Shown: positions 57,501 through 60,623 of the stretch, piece by piece
Layout of the letters: every line of letters begins with the position of its first letter
How positions within the stretch are numbered: the first letter of the stretch is position 1
Assembly (NCBI RefSeq): GCF_002109495.1
Contig: NZ_LVJN01000019.1
Coordinates: 186,001 to 250,000 of the forward strand
Length of the DNA stretch: 64,000 nt
Origin: Magnetofaba australis IT-1
GTDB taxonomy: Bacteria > Pseudomonadota > Magnetococcia > Magnetococcales > Magnetococcaceae
Reading direction: 5' to 3'
Notes under the pieces: generated by a model
Databases searched by the model: none
Told to the model about the DNA's origin: nothing
The model's input: only the letters and a program-made list of their open reading frames with translations
Program-made: the position numbers and the translations under genes

Positions 57501-58733
57501 GGCGGCGCCATCCAGGCGGCGGCCAGCGGCGCGTTTAACCACCTGGAAGCCGCCACTCTGACTCTGAGCGCGGGGGCGGGCATTGGCGTTTCAGCGGACG
57601 CCCCCATCGCCATCAACGCCGCCGATCTCTCATTGACCAATGTGGGGAGCGGGCAGATCCATCTGCTGGAGCAGGATGATGTGACCCTCACCTTCCTGCA
57701 TGTGGATGTGGGTTCAGCGGCGCTGCGCAATCTGGCGGACACTTTCGATCTGAAGGCGGGCGGAACGATCACCGCCGCAGGCAACGTGGCGGTGCGCCAT
57801 GGCGGCCAGATCGTGCTGGATCATGCGGTGGCCTCCAGCACCCATACAGGCGGCTATCTGCCGGTGTTTGGCGGCTCCAGCCTCGGTAGTCTGGCTGGCT
57901 CCAGCAACACGGGCGGGACCACTGCTGGCAATACCGCGACCGGCGCGGCTGCGACGGGTGGAACAACCAACACTCTCAGCGGCCTGACCCCCACCGGGAC
58001 GCTGTCTGGCTCTGGTGCGGACAGCGGTGGCGCGGGCGGTGGGCTCAACCCGCTGAATCCGGGCGGCGCGGCCAGCGGCGGGCAGTCGCTGTCACAACTC
58101 TCCGGCGCGCTGTCGCCGTTCCTTGGCGGCGCGGCTGCTGGCGGCGATGCGGGCATCGGAACGCTGGGCGGCGCTGTGGGTGGGACTCAGAACGGCGACC
58201 TGGGCGGTGGCGCAACAGGAATCAATAGCTTAACGGGCGGCGTCCTGGGAACCGGGAGCAGCGGTTTGCTCGGCGGTCAGACCCAGAGTGGCGACGCCAC
58301 CACCAGCGGCGGTGTCGTTGCGGCGGGTGAAACGACGGCCAGCGACGCTGGCGCAGGAGCGGATGCGGGCTCGGGTTCGCGCGCGGCGCAATGGGCTGGC
58401 GCGCCCAGCGGCGGCGATGCGGGCGGCGGGCAGAGCGCAAACACCGCTTCCGGTGGCGCGCAGCCAGCGGCCTCTGGCGAAGCCGCTGCGGGCAGGCAGA
58501 GCAGCGGCGGTCAGAGTGATGCGGGAACGCAGCCCAACACCGCCCAGGAGCGCTTGACCCGGCAGGTGATCAACACCGTCTCCACGCTGTTCTCCGAAGG
58601 CTACGCCAACATGACCCTGGATGAGGCGTTCAGCCGCTATCAGGAGATCAACGGCGGTGATGAGGGGCTGAGTAAAGAGGCGTTCCTGACGATTCTGGTC
58701 AACCTGGGGTTGGATGCGGGCTTGGCGGAGTAG
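33549..58733 (+). CDS. giant LEPR-XLL surface protein (8,394 residues)
   Basis: A single intact frame of 25 kb. The ATG at 33549 follows GGGAAGAGG. The N-terminus carries LEERIFLSAD (33-42), a version of the LEPR-XLL motif of very large exported proteins. Next come an autotransporter-like beta stretch (about 95-220), six modules with aspartate-rich loops (34240-38460), an internal RTX block (40112-40191), and long beta-helix-like repeats rich in Gly, Ala and Ser resembling filamentous hemagglutinin. Within these lie a non-repetitive region with a C-type-lectin-like domain (46330-48280) and seven 79-residue tandem repeats (53475-55130). A Gly/Ser/Ala-rich linker (about 57860-58540) precedes a short helical tail (TAQERLTRQVINTVSTLF; EINGGDEGLSKEAF). 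There is no classical signal peptide or terminal RTX signal. Export is probably handled by the three genes downstream. Confidence 0.9.
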   Translation: MSRRLTKQPRPQASSARGTEQAPNALGCLAEVLEERIFLSADILAAAALAHDAQTADIDADLAAQEAADAATLHLTPDQPLLPADAALRIDASTTLNGTGAVQGAVLNDGVVSPGNSPGIITQDAYTQSSGATLQIEIGGLTAGPGVEVVDDGYDQLQITGAADLAGSLEITLLNDFLPEVGQTFDILTFGSVNGAFEDATGLFGFGDGSLYFDIEQYDDRLSLEVKQVNGGLLGIETDDAAANTALGMQFNSDYFANTLADPFSGVATFHISDFIHVHGAFNLETSWETVTAQNGSGGDLFGYGPVIEDQLTAAIKIGLSNADAFIGIGGDYVTAWDADPLTDADGDGDPTNDHTFNSEAVGLWMEDLDLAMVDFLSVNPFLPDYSALKASASHAEFVGVDGLTFAGDGVTIEYNEGETWAFGRGIPAVDFLTTYGTGMEISAGAETFLLDFDGAYVNRVNVQSGVLALSDYLYVTGGFGFEEGPITNFDVNTGLSADAVDIGHPLVTACADLMDSLGIMDDPLRIEDMPMASMSIGISNGYGFFGYAPGDFLISDADLLADDPDAVATWDLDGDGNAANDFELNPDAAGLALTGINGAYAFLEPIASRAPITGAFLPSFYAAKLDVDAADLVGVDGVEFSAQGLSVEVNSGETWPFGYGPGAVDFASSFLSEDLNNDGLLTTEDVNGNGVLDAGEDLDNDGVLDSEDRDNDGKLDPAGFEVVAGGQSLYLDFDGNERFGVSVDNATLTVGDYLHVSGAFAFEKGPTYQIDAATGLPAAIADGSHPLSGMYSGLLSAMGITDDPTWIDNMEVAALSVSVSDAYGFAGVVEGDYHISDADFAAQYPDLAHTWDADGDGDASNDYEINPNAMGLMLEGIAGAYVLMEPTLAANLGYGALLPTFYAARLDAQRVATVGLDEFELEANNIAVKVNSGSTWLGGLGPPAIDWAASFPAETTDDDGDGKIDPAGFEVPASDLATPVYIDFDGNERFGVYVESARLTIADYLHLSGSFAFERGPTYMVNAATGLPSDIADGSHPLSGAYSGLLSALGITDDPSYITGTEAASMTIGMANVYGFAGYAPGGYFLCDADILAADPDAVLTEDSDGDGNAANDYEINPDATGFSINGVTGGVVMMEPTAAALPGYGGLLPNFYAALLNVESAGLVGFDGLTLDATGIQVKLNSADAWLGGLGPPAIDWAASFPAETTDDDGDGKIDPVGFEINTGDPLNPVYIDFDGNERFGVYVDQGILQISDYLTVVGGFAFERGPTTQVNIKTGLPTDLDSVAPGGFVDLANSLGTGLSADYQTITGLEVALTTVGVSNAYGFFGQAEGGYFLSDAALLAADPGAALTEDTDGDGDATNDYEINPNAIGFQFTDIDLGLALLDPTQAIAIAPSLFAGKAQVSSAGLVGIDGVTAQAFDLTLNLNGGSAWFASPPGMDPFIPAVDFASSFAAETDTDSDGDGKIDPAGLEIATGGDPLYLDFDDRIVQAKTAWAELEIGGALGLYGAAAFTWGATETVNLTNGGTRTVTTLSVGISNAYGFMGYDGPYKADTDGDHDIDADDAVNGAAVGLSVENVTGGFVLMKSTELLNPGAFAAGKLSVDYMGLVGVDGVTANAQAMDLQFNLGLGLAEGVAAVDFTQMEGGAFLVETGDPDALISLDFSELYLKASGVVEMGLAVAGEELYGLSGAMEFELAGDALQVYADAELTIGLGDATLFTLDATGLVLLEENGFALKLDAGLAADGLDALGLSLSADFLIQANTLMRDIVYDLPDEFPDVDGLRSITISAAPPIDGAFAQPYFLADAQGSLEVVGAFELVGAFKFLFSAQVTELHIAASLPQFEALLLRASITATAQLYAFDPNPGLAIDAAVATEFMAGSSWGIGGVFDLNADLRLQMNTRSVTTMGIAANLYRVDLSNLEVSLLGVLDMQGSAYVEVSSGVLRIQVVELTADFFGVASMSVSGFFNSLGDFALNLSGGLEIGTSSFGVWGGGELSISYVNQVLDIHGSMGAGAKLFGISLNLPSLNFDYNSGSGDLSISITVKIDLGLFEISKTVGFTIGNFKIPTVYLAGSVDNPTSFSGGELHLNMGDRAGSRNFAENDTVEHFSIIHMDTDAYGNPVASVAGNETVLVIGMGRRQIFSGVSKIVADGGTDFDYIETVGVLSDVDLFGGVDEDAPWSGAYLIHGGSGAGRLEGGEGNDLLVGGSGDDTFIFQDNFGTDEFRDAGGANTLDFSAVSMGLSGEISAERAQLTGYYEQEVEGSEVPDYILTGLNVTDALADANGGAANTIKLGAGSDSVTVTADSNDVTITDAGGDWDVVHLQLDAASHDLLFNGNHITNGAQGIDFDAGLERFGVIDYGADITLRSASANLDMGDVGLWISGQSIDLQTDITGPHIVLESRDTLIIDQQLHAKNNGYIDVRAVGDGADIDLRVAPVISAGTAVTGDGAGWMRFVAPDGDILRTPGLTFQGAGSHLILKAKGFASSAIDPLLTDVAALTLNVAPGGAGEIFLQEADSLTLTSLDYGLQEIPQEVVPGVEPPPPQYEHVHDNPGLFIPSVGHAWADAMNWVTTAGSEWVASVQDGDDAYALSASGAVSITLTSRDAQLTLESGAIETTSASAGVTFIADEIDFVSGEDQVRGAGVLTIRSYTDLYNYRIGSAGEQWGGDDRSFLTADEDINTNGVLDDGEDLNGDGVLNSSSLDLSMVDLAALQDGFTRIEIGHQFAGSDMFIGDAEDALVVKGSQAERVVNAAIRDEMVFTTEDLTIVGDVQAPGGHLTFNVDGNLTLQSKNLHDPEGLPDAGVSGTDLTFNVAEQILVGGWIEGENAVVINITGTTGLGNIIDHDDGLNSLTTDLGSRIEITGAGGVLDINASQSVKIAGSVIASGAGGLADVYGATGLSLLEGGILSASADGATVDARSGTYLHTEGGSAVMAGVAFDNSSGAPVAQIIGADASVSLSAARDVWIAGSVTSSGALSIEGGAKFHTHLDYFQALDADHPLVGHSGFGLMVTGTITALQDNATLTLASADDLIFRGNVNVTGANGNLVLDSDSWIYYEGAADVNGDISVAARGANSDGVSFYLHEAALFNTNQAGSSITVSGAEDIELYGSFVAGGSIGAGGVSFAGADSTVSVTAGEQLLLTAGVMASGVVDLHGGTAGADDNGLGLIIATSGGVTVSGHTTAGSGAQATVRSDSGLQMMGRVIAGANVEQIRDGDGNLLSENFTWSAESATARIEAAGQAMIGGTTTDSNNDPVVVGGSVIANQQVEIVGGSSDDGYGVIVQGASAVSAHNAAAHILIDATDGADIQGMIASGGDVVAIRDAAGGYLGREFQNLGGASTLRIEADRQVRLGTYVQAGQTIDVVGGADPNDDTVSGIRLLGSAQLSTWMDDASINLNASGAVEILAPGHVNEIASAQWAVSNSGQLNSDVTLQLSIDRVDFQVAGSVTISAASAADNATLNDLLADIQSALADASFSVVSSNNADHAVGSVYQMDAGNPDVEMALRDGRILFTSPYAIGLGAGSTGAEQLGLSQLASGDAASERVYALQAAQSGAVINIGAPDGPNGKLYIGGKVQAYSAINLYSGQSADGVDIDLDWTGSLETVAGSIALNAGVVGEIKGDLYAGGDGSDVILHSDQSLTLRGSVTAADQILISGGTNVTADEVSVTTESTSRLNTLSASGEIHVTGVNDVVINSAIGPDSAGLALIELGSTSGTLTVTQESGWIQTDAAIRFTGLDVDIAGVVKSSGATADPDDFEVSIAVSGVAELHGDFELAGSMSVHADNKVLIYNTDIAAMATGARLLVTSANDIQLGQIAAGAGDQGQDIQQGATLRAEAGVTLTAADLVEIQSGARVMSAGVDSVAQINAANLNLIGGIYAGADVDANDALVWSGSGAVADVNIRESVVLGGQNVDETGAAVTRGGLLKGLSGVDLDIADGVATTALAMNSLSAIEAGSDIAIDADRNIQIQGRIQALDADSTARVSSDKMILVNGVVSAEGALTVEAGSVASGASLVVSSLVWGTDDQGAAVLTSGGVLDSGAGGQITVSADGDMVIGGVVGQLDVVDGVSVTDTAAVTVTATGEITVGGGVYAEASARLQALDVNILPGGVVKSFAADSSVTLRADNAIYLAAEGGGLEAGTAEAGSLLHLAATTVQVDGHLLNHDAAGGQIILNAATLVAVTGQVDGAADILARSGVDLTWSEAVLTGELAVAELNTTGDIWVQSAGQLNAAGAITLTAGDQVSISAAPALGDGTIALAKPVVVMQPVTVEIVTGYQEVENGYIEIPEIQWVTTEVTEEVGQVSVKTGNIAHFMSITLTQDGYYNPNAATEADKFREYFVEGVDYHNSAINWSGTTAPVSSASFGELNDQQRDVLLAQLGYMPVFDLSYANAIERTTEYGIVSETGWSDWDNQWNTAVGGGQSAVINIQTSNWADKYLRVPNGVQSELLDVLNVVSTGAPVTWQESVGQWREHADVNYIQDRSYYTSKAIVSSGYEALPNPGESSNPTKTTYSIDYDVSGVMPTNGAQEYSPGRWRVDYIGGSGEREYSINDGRDAGSGASVRYNENPLFTTGAYALESGNGAESDILGARVNAQSGFVSSTALLSGQSTIATHSNILVGQELHYSYDDRTIAVYKGNPANTAEGLTLKEAHDQALSLGGKLAEPMTQAQHDKIVSLIAEIPELTGTSNADAWGLTWIGVYDGAYNEEWHHEYMVGTDGVVNNFIWASDPHTVSPQKGDDVYDSVVWANWATGEPTHITGGIGEHGVVIGGSGTGILANKWNDFWAGHDSGGYAVQWDPRWNGSYQNIYETQYDYNYDWTSVWRDIADTRLTLTYDWSGNTEAIWGTQPVYETREVETEVVTSQQVTQWITAPITAEQTSLQAVRQYSNDPPSTFAEFDSESLIAGGAVAIQSGGDADFSALIDVGALSVNAGGAITQQGLGVASDPSAIAAISTITADSAVSFSAVGAITIADSAAITVDDGGVGSTSAITLTAGGDLSVAGALSSLKSIDLDAGGALALDGAIHTGQSLTVDAVGAVTGNLTGDLQVADAGGTLTINGASITLSQSYLQAESLTLHSAGDMGLDQVNMTGTTIALTSDAGAIDHALGQISADTLTARAVSGVSANLAGGGVDAETSGAGDITITSTADLILTNAVTADGVISVDVVGQLSVTNAQSLGGSDASGVGLTTHGGDILYDTVSVAGLGDLTLDADGAIVASGDGALSADHITVRANTALTLTTHASALTLASRVAGDVSVSNSGGGTLTVHQADVREGAFSLTHDGDVALEAVTLFTSRDDLDVMVTAAGAISVGRVQAGIFSTDAGETRTLSAESDISLTAGGAISAVDDAEPDLIGDGLTLTADGAIGGLHTAVNAWISITAASGDIQLSDLDGYGEARPGVTAAHVAADAGSVTLQSDGYMEVLQVTAGGVDSALSLTTTSGNLTVKDLVGGDALAFGTDLHLSAGDNLSVEESYQATGTLELRAANAMHLSVPDGQTLNLTADTLILETGESLKVDGTLSAASLMSLTSDANVYVNGVVQGVGGAPIEQLEITARGGRAVSTAAYDPVSAMRIYTDGGGQSIYHNESTGLYYTESGGTYSQTAVNPADLTARFDAIPTGKIVMDVQALDAAQVELRAALSMDFTASGDAQISGFLGGLTDGAGVEQMSLRAGGALNFVEATLEAGTQLSLQGASVQGDRLSSLSAGNIDITAVSGIDLLTQAATLSAENTGAGDIAIENVGALTVSEMTAWNGSAFAYANGGDLTVWLAQSLTDAAGNDVTLQTTDTLYLDYVAAGANAGRVVLNALGSAAEIASAIDLNADVTAYEVSLRVNNPVSFSASEALEVQSTTAVEQLTLGVPTGQVIGDLTLILPLWEGDITVDVTGTLTISELSMQAGATLTLLAGGDLILGSDIVLDADGGDIQLQAGGALTLNSNTIYAADLDLSGATVTPLNTSVDTLSLSLTGAGDAVVTEEDDITITSGSTANGAFSLTAGGDISVESIVSHTDSDANDITLTATEGAISATTLNAGTQGDIALTASGGVAASAITGDVATLQAGGAVSLTGDVNTLSVTQSAAGAITLSDSDEVTIDAIANGFAGAVSITAATGLTVQNSGAGAAIDVQDAVTLAVDGEADLVVNSAIASSGGVVSLSAGGNVQFGAGGSIAANADVTLRADSNANDAGGLNMADGALVNSGAGKIAITTAADITLGGLSSANSDADAITITSHSGAILDSGDAHTDIDAAGGVILRTATGVGSDGNAIDAVIGGGLGLINSGVGAVNLSNSGDLNITRAIQQSAGQSVTLTSAGNMTLSADGAGVAVLGAGDLTLLASGAGALLTADTAISAESGAVTLTADAMALNAAVSGSGALTIQSEATDRSIGLGDGAAGDLNLTQTELDLLTNGFASLTFGRADSAHLITIGQSGGAVTLRDSTTLRASATGGHITQNADLSLIDGAGLTVQGSGATYDLAADISAAGAVEISDKIHLSGARAISAGGALTLSNAGLDLLTGDGVGEADSLTLTASGALSLTGATADSVDALTVLGATSVSVADAVSLSGALTLQNVSGATAFASAVSVGSVSGSQLGAVNFDAGLTAAQGVSLDNLGDLSVTGALGVGGALSLTTGGALSVTGATTLGAGSIFSAGDVTLGSTLTVTNDLTVNDSGAIDVTGAASVGGAFGLSNISGAMSFADALSAGGLSISTAQAIGVSGATTLGAGSLTSVGDITLGSTLTVTNDLTVDGSGAINVTGAASLGGAFGLSNIIGAMNFSDALSAGGLSITTAQAIGVSGAMTLGAGSIASVGDITLGSTLTVTNDLIVDSTQAIDVTGAASVGGAFGLSNINGAMSFADALSAGGLSISTAQAIGVSGAVTLGAGSLTSVGDITLGSTLAVTNDLTVDGSGAIDVTGAASVGGAFGLSNINGAMSFADALSAGGLSISTAQAIGVSSAMTLGAGSIASVGDITLGSTLTVTNDLTVDGSGAIDVTGAASVGGAFGLSNISGAMSFADALSAGGLSISTAQAIGVSGAMTLGAGSIASVGDITLGSTLTVTNDLIVDSTQAIDVTGAASVGGAFGLSNISGAMRFADALSAGGLSIDTAQAIGVSGATTLGAGSIASVGDVTLGSTLLVNNDLTVTDTGAIAITDAASVGGLFSMINVEGSMRLSGAVDAARFAVANAQSVTLGSHLTVGNARISSVSDLTVGGDVAASQDVSISGAGVVGFSGGVQVGGALNLNQLSGALTLSQTVAASELTIAQAQAVTLDGALTLGAASLSDLASLDAAQTLTTAGNLTLERIQTAAFQNGFVSGGDASLRQVGALQTHNSVSVAGALQVSGGQQADWHGDVVITGADRTLPSTARVSVQAAQSVQFHAGLAVSAGDIHLQSDSINLLGGAGSLQASAGVTFSAHNAQTNLSVGDVGAVAGGDLHIAQADLDALGAGVKQLTLTTANAAQSHVELGASHLHHVTRIFGGGAHVGATVLVGGDLLMQTQDNLVVDGALQSAPGAAANFRLQTLGGGSVNLNGAVQSQQGATHIASQQRVEIHNALDARDGLFIQAAGGILVDGAVASAGAVEMAAQGAVNIIGAVESGGDAALTSGAGMQISGMLRAGGDASVTAGAAMAISGEAATQGALTLRAGDAATLSGVVKAGANATLTIGAELAQSGTLTSGGDAVMNVKGGYTDSGVTTIGGALNAKIGGDVATSGTLSVGGAASLSTLGAWSHSGQAAFDGATASVQAGGAVSVTGAMAVSGALDLAAGGALNVNAALSVGADAAISTQQAFAMSSAVSVGGGLTLHAASASFANALSVSGDADFTISGDWSHSSQMQISGAMTANVAGNWSDSGSLSVSGAMTSDVGGDLSHAGALSVGGDLALTVGGGADLSGSISVGGSTLFNVGVNAVSSARSIAGANGLTLTGSIDSVGDAQINVTGSLAMSGDSSVAISGQGNVAMVVGGDADLTHITAANTLTLSAGGAIQAAASGAFNHLEAATLTLSAGAGIGVSADAPIAINAADLSLTNVGSGQIHLLEQDDVTLTFLHVDVGSAALRNLADTFDLKAGGTITAAGNVAVRHGGQIVLDHAVASSTHTGGYLPVFGGSSLGSLAGSSNTGGTTAGNTATGAAATGGTTNTLSGLTPTGTLSGSGADSGGAGGGLNPLNPGGAASGGQSLSQLSGALSPFLGGAAAGGDAGIGTLGGAVGGTQNGDLGGGATGINSLTGGVLGTGSSGLLGGQTQSGDATTSGGVVAAGETTASDAGAGADAGSGSRAAQWAGAPSGGDAGGGQSANTASGGAQPAASGEAAAGRQSSGGQSDAGTQPNTAQERLTRQVINTVSTLFSEGYANMTLDEAFSRYQEINGGDEGLSKEAFLTILVNLGLDAGLAE
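34240..38460 (+). repeat. six diverged modules with calcium-binding-type loops
   Basis: A module of about 200-280 residues recurs six times. Each copy contains a DxDGDGxxxNDxExN-type loop, near 34580, 35265, 36105, 36865, 37612 and 38210, followed by GL or GF. Copies three and four also share an exact GGLGPPAIDWAASFPAETTDD segment in two parts. The second module carries extra EF-hand/TSP3-like loops (LDNDGVLDSEDRDNDGK) near 35650. Calcium binding is expected from the loop chemistry. Confidence 0.75.
40112..40191 (+). other. internal RTX-like block of the giant protein
   Basis: GGSGAGRLEGGEGNDLLVGG and GSGDDTFIFQDNFG form a short RTX calcium-binding block about 2,200 residues into the protein. 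This is far from the C-terminus, where such blocks normally lie. Confidence 0.7.
47462..47950 (+). other. C-type-lectin-like domain within the giant protein
   Basis: The segment reads like a bacterial C-type-lectin domain. It has LTLKEAHDQALSLGGKLAEP at the start, WIGVYDGAYNEEWHHEYMVG in the middle, then WANWATGEPT, GEHGVVI and NKWNDFWAGHDSGGYAVQW at the end, matching the W.W..GEP and WND landmarks. No disulfide cysteines are present, as in many bacterial versions. Its DNA is less GC-rich than the surrounding repeats. Confidence 0.7.
53475..55130 (+). repeat. tandem 237-bp coding repeats (7 units)
   Basis: Units begin at 53475, 53712, 53949, 54186, 54423, 54660 and 54897, each exactly 237 bp (79 residues); the last is diverged and slightly shorter. 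The shared core reads TLGAGS, DITLGSTLTVTNDLTV, GAASVGGAFGLSN and FADALSAGGLSI. Long exact matches between non-adjacent units (for example 53949 and 54660) show recent duplication or conversion. Confidence 0.93.
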
Positions 58734-58767
58734 AGCCGCGCGGCGCGGCGGATGGTGACGCAGATTG

Positions 58768-60621
58768 ATGGATAGTCGAATCTCCTGGGAGAAGTTGCGC
58801 GCTCTGCGCCGATTTGGCGGAGCGCCGGGCGGCTTTTGGCCCATCTACCTGGCGCGCCTCGGTGAGTCGTGCGCGGCGCGGGTGGGCGCGATTCTGCTGC
58901 CCGATGCGCGCAATAATCCGCCTTGGCGCGTCCTCAGCATGTGGCCGGGTGGGGTGGACGCCATCGACCGCTTTCCCGACGCTGCAGCGCGTATGGAGCG
59001 GGTGGCGCAGGCGGCGCTGCAGAGCGGTTTTGCCCAGGAGGAGCGCGGCGAGGCGGGGCTGATGATGGCGGCGCGTCTGGAGTGGTGGGACGGCGATGAG
59101 ACGCAGCCGCCGGTGACCGCTGCGGCGACGCTGCTGGTCAATGCGCCCGATGACGCCACCCTGCAGGCGGCGCGCAGACGTCTCTACATGGCGGTGGACG
59201 TGCCGGCCCTCTATTTGAGCCAGTGGCGCGGCCAGCAGCAGGCGCAATCGGCGCAGCGGCTGGAGGAGGCGCTGGGGCTCACCGCGCGCATTCTGGCCTG
59301 TGACGACTTCCAACAAGCGGCCATGACCCTGTGCAATGAGCTGGCGGCGCGGTTTGACGCCGAACGGGTGGCGCTGGGCTGGCGCGACAAACAGTCGATG
59401 CGGCTGCACGCCATCAGTCATCGTGACGGCTTTCAACCCGGCGCGTTGGCGGTCAAGGGGCTGGAGCGCGCCATGGATGAGGCGCTGGATCAAAGCGTTG
59501 AGGTGCGCTTTCCGCCAGTCGAAGGCGACGACGTTCTCACCCACGACCACGCTGAATACGCCCACGCGCAGCATGTGGCGCATATGCTGACGCTGCCCTT
59601 GGGGCAGGACCCCGCGTGGCTGGGCGCCATCACCGCCGAGCGCGCCGCGCGTCCGTTTGACGAAGAGGAGTCGCGCCTGTTCGCCCTGCTGGCGGAGTTG
59701 ACTACGGCGCGGTTGCAGGAGTTGGCGCAGCGGGAGTTGTGGCTTGGGGAGCGCGCCAAGTTGGCGCTGCGGCGCATGCTGGCGCCGTGGCTGGGGCCGC
59801 AACGAACCCTGAGCAAGCTGCTTCTGCTGCTGTTGGTCGCGCTTGTGGCGCTGCTGGCGCTGGCGCGCGCGCCCTATCGGGTGGAGGCGGATTTCACTCT
59901 GCGCGCGGACAATCTGCGCATTCTGCCCGCGCCGTTCGACGGCTATATCGACGCCGCCTACGTGCGCTTGGGCGATGTGGTGACGGCGGGGCAGCTGCTG
60001 GCCACGCTGGATCGCAAGGGGCTGCAACTGGAGCAGACCGCCGCCTTGGCGCAGGTGGCGCAGCGCGAGCGGGAGATGGAGAAGGCCAAGGCGCGCGCAG
60101 CCATGGCCGACCTGCGCATCGCTCAGGCGCAGTGGCGGCAGGCCGAGGCCAAATTGGAGAAGATCCGCTATCTGCTGGACGAGGCGCGCATCGTCGCCCC
60201 CTTCGACGGCGTGGTGGTGGCTGGCGAGTTGCACAAACAGTTGGGCGCGCCGGTGCGCGAGGGGGAGACGCTGCTCAAGGTGGCGGCGCTGGAGTCGCTG
60301 CACGCCGAGTTGGCGGTCAATGAGCGCGACATCCACGAATTGGCGCTGGAGCAGAGCGGGGAGCTGGCGTTTCTGGGGCGGCCGCAGGATCCGCTGCCGC
60401 TGCGCATCGCCCGCATCGACCCGGTGGCGCGGGTGCGCGATGGGGCCAATGTGTTCGGCGCGCGGGCGGAGTTGACCGGCGTGGCCGCCAGCGGCGCGGC
60501 GGCGAGCTGGAAGCGCCCCGGCATGACCGGCGCGGCGCGCATCACCGTGGGGCAACGCTCGCTGTTGTGGATTCTCACCCACCGCACGGTGGAGTATCTG
60601 CGCCTGGCGCTGTGGTGGTGA
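58768..60621 (+). CDS. GAF-domain protein fused to HlyD-type periplasmic adaptor
   Basis: This 617-residue protein is cytoplasmic at its N-terminus. After an uncharacterised segment (about 1-160) comes a GAF-like domain (about 170-320; EEALGLTARILACDDFQQAA, LTLPLGQDPAWLGAITAE). A strongly hydrophobic helix (351-369, LLLLLLVALVALLALA) crosses the membrane. The C-terminal half is HlyD-like: a lipoyl half-domain (LPAPFDGYIDAAYVRLGDVV), a helical hairpin (about 410-465), the second lipoyl half (IVAPFDGVVVAGEL) and a beta domain. Such adaptors bridge inner- and outer-membrane exporters. It starts 34 bp after the giant gene and is followed 2 bp later by the M50 gene. The ATG at 58768 has a weak ribosome binding site; a TTG sits directly before it. 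Confidence 0.85.
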   Translation: MDSRISWEKLRALRRFGGAPGGFWPIYLARLGESCAARVGAILLPDARNNPPWRVLSMWPGGVDAIDRFPDAAARMERVAQAALQSGFAQEERGEAGLMMAARLEWWDGDETQPPVTAAATLLVNAPDDATLQAARRRLYMAVDVPALYLSQWRGQQQAQSAQRLEEALGLTARILACDDFQQAAMTLCNELAARFDAERVALGWRDKQSMRLHAISHRDGFQPGALAVKGLERAMDEALDQSVEVRFPPVEGDDVLTHDHAEYAHAQHVAHMLTLPLGQDPAWLGAITAERAARPFDEEESRLFALLAELTTARLQELAQRELWLGERAKLALRRMLAPWLGPQRTLSKLLLLLLVALVALLALARAPYRVEADFTLRADNLRILPAPFDGYIDAAYVRLGDVVTAGQLLATLDRKGLQLEQTAALAQVAQREREMEKAKARAAMADLRIAQAQWRQAEAKLEKIRYLLDEARIVAPFDGVVVAGELHKQLGAPVREGETLLKVAALESLHAELAVNERDIHELALEQSGELAFLGRPQDPLPLRIARIDPVARVRDGANVFGARAELTGVAASGAAASWKRPGMTGAARITVGQRSLLWILTHRTVEYLRLALWW

Positions 60622-60623
60622 GC

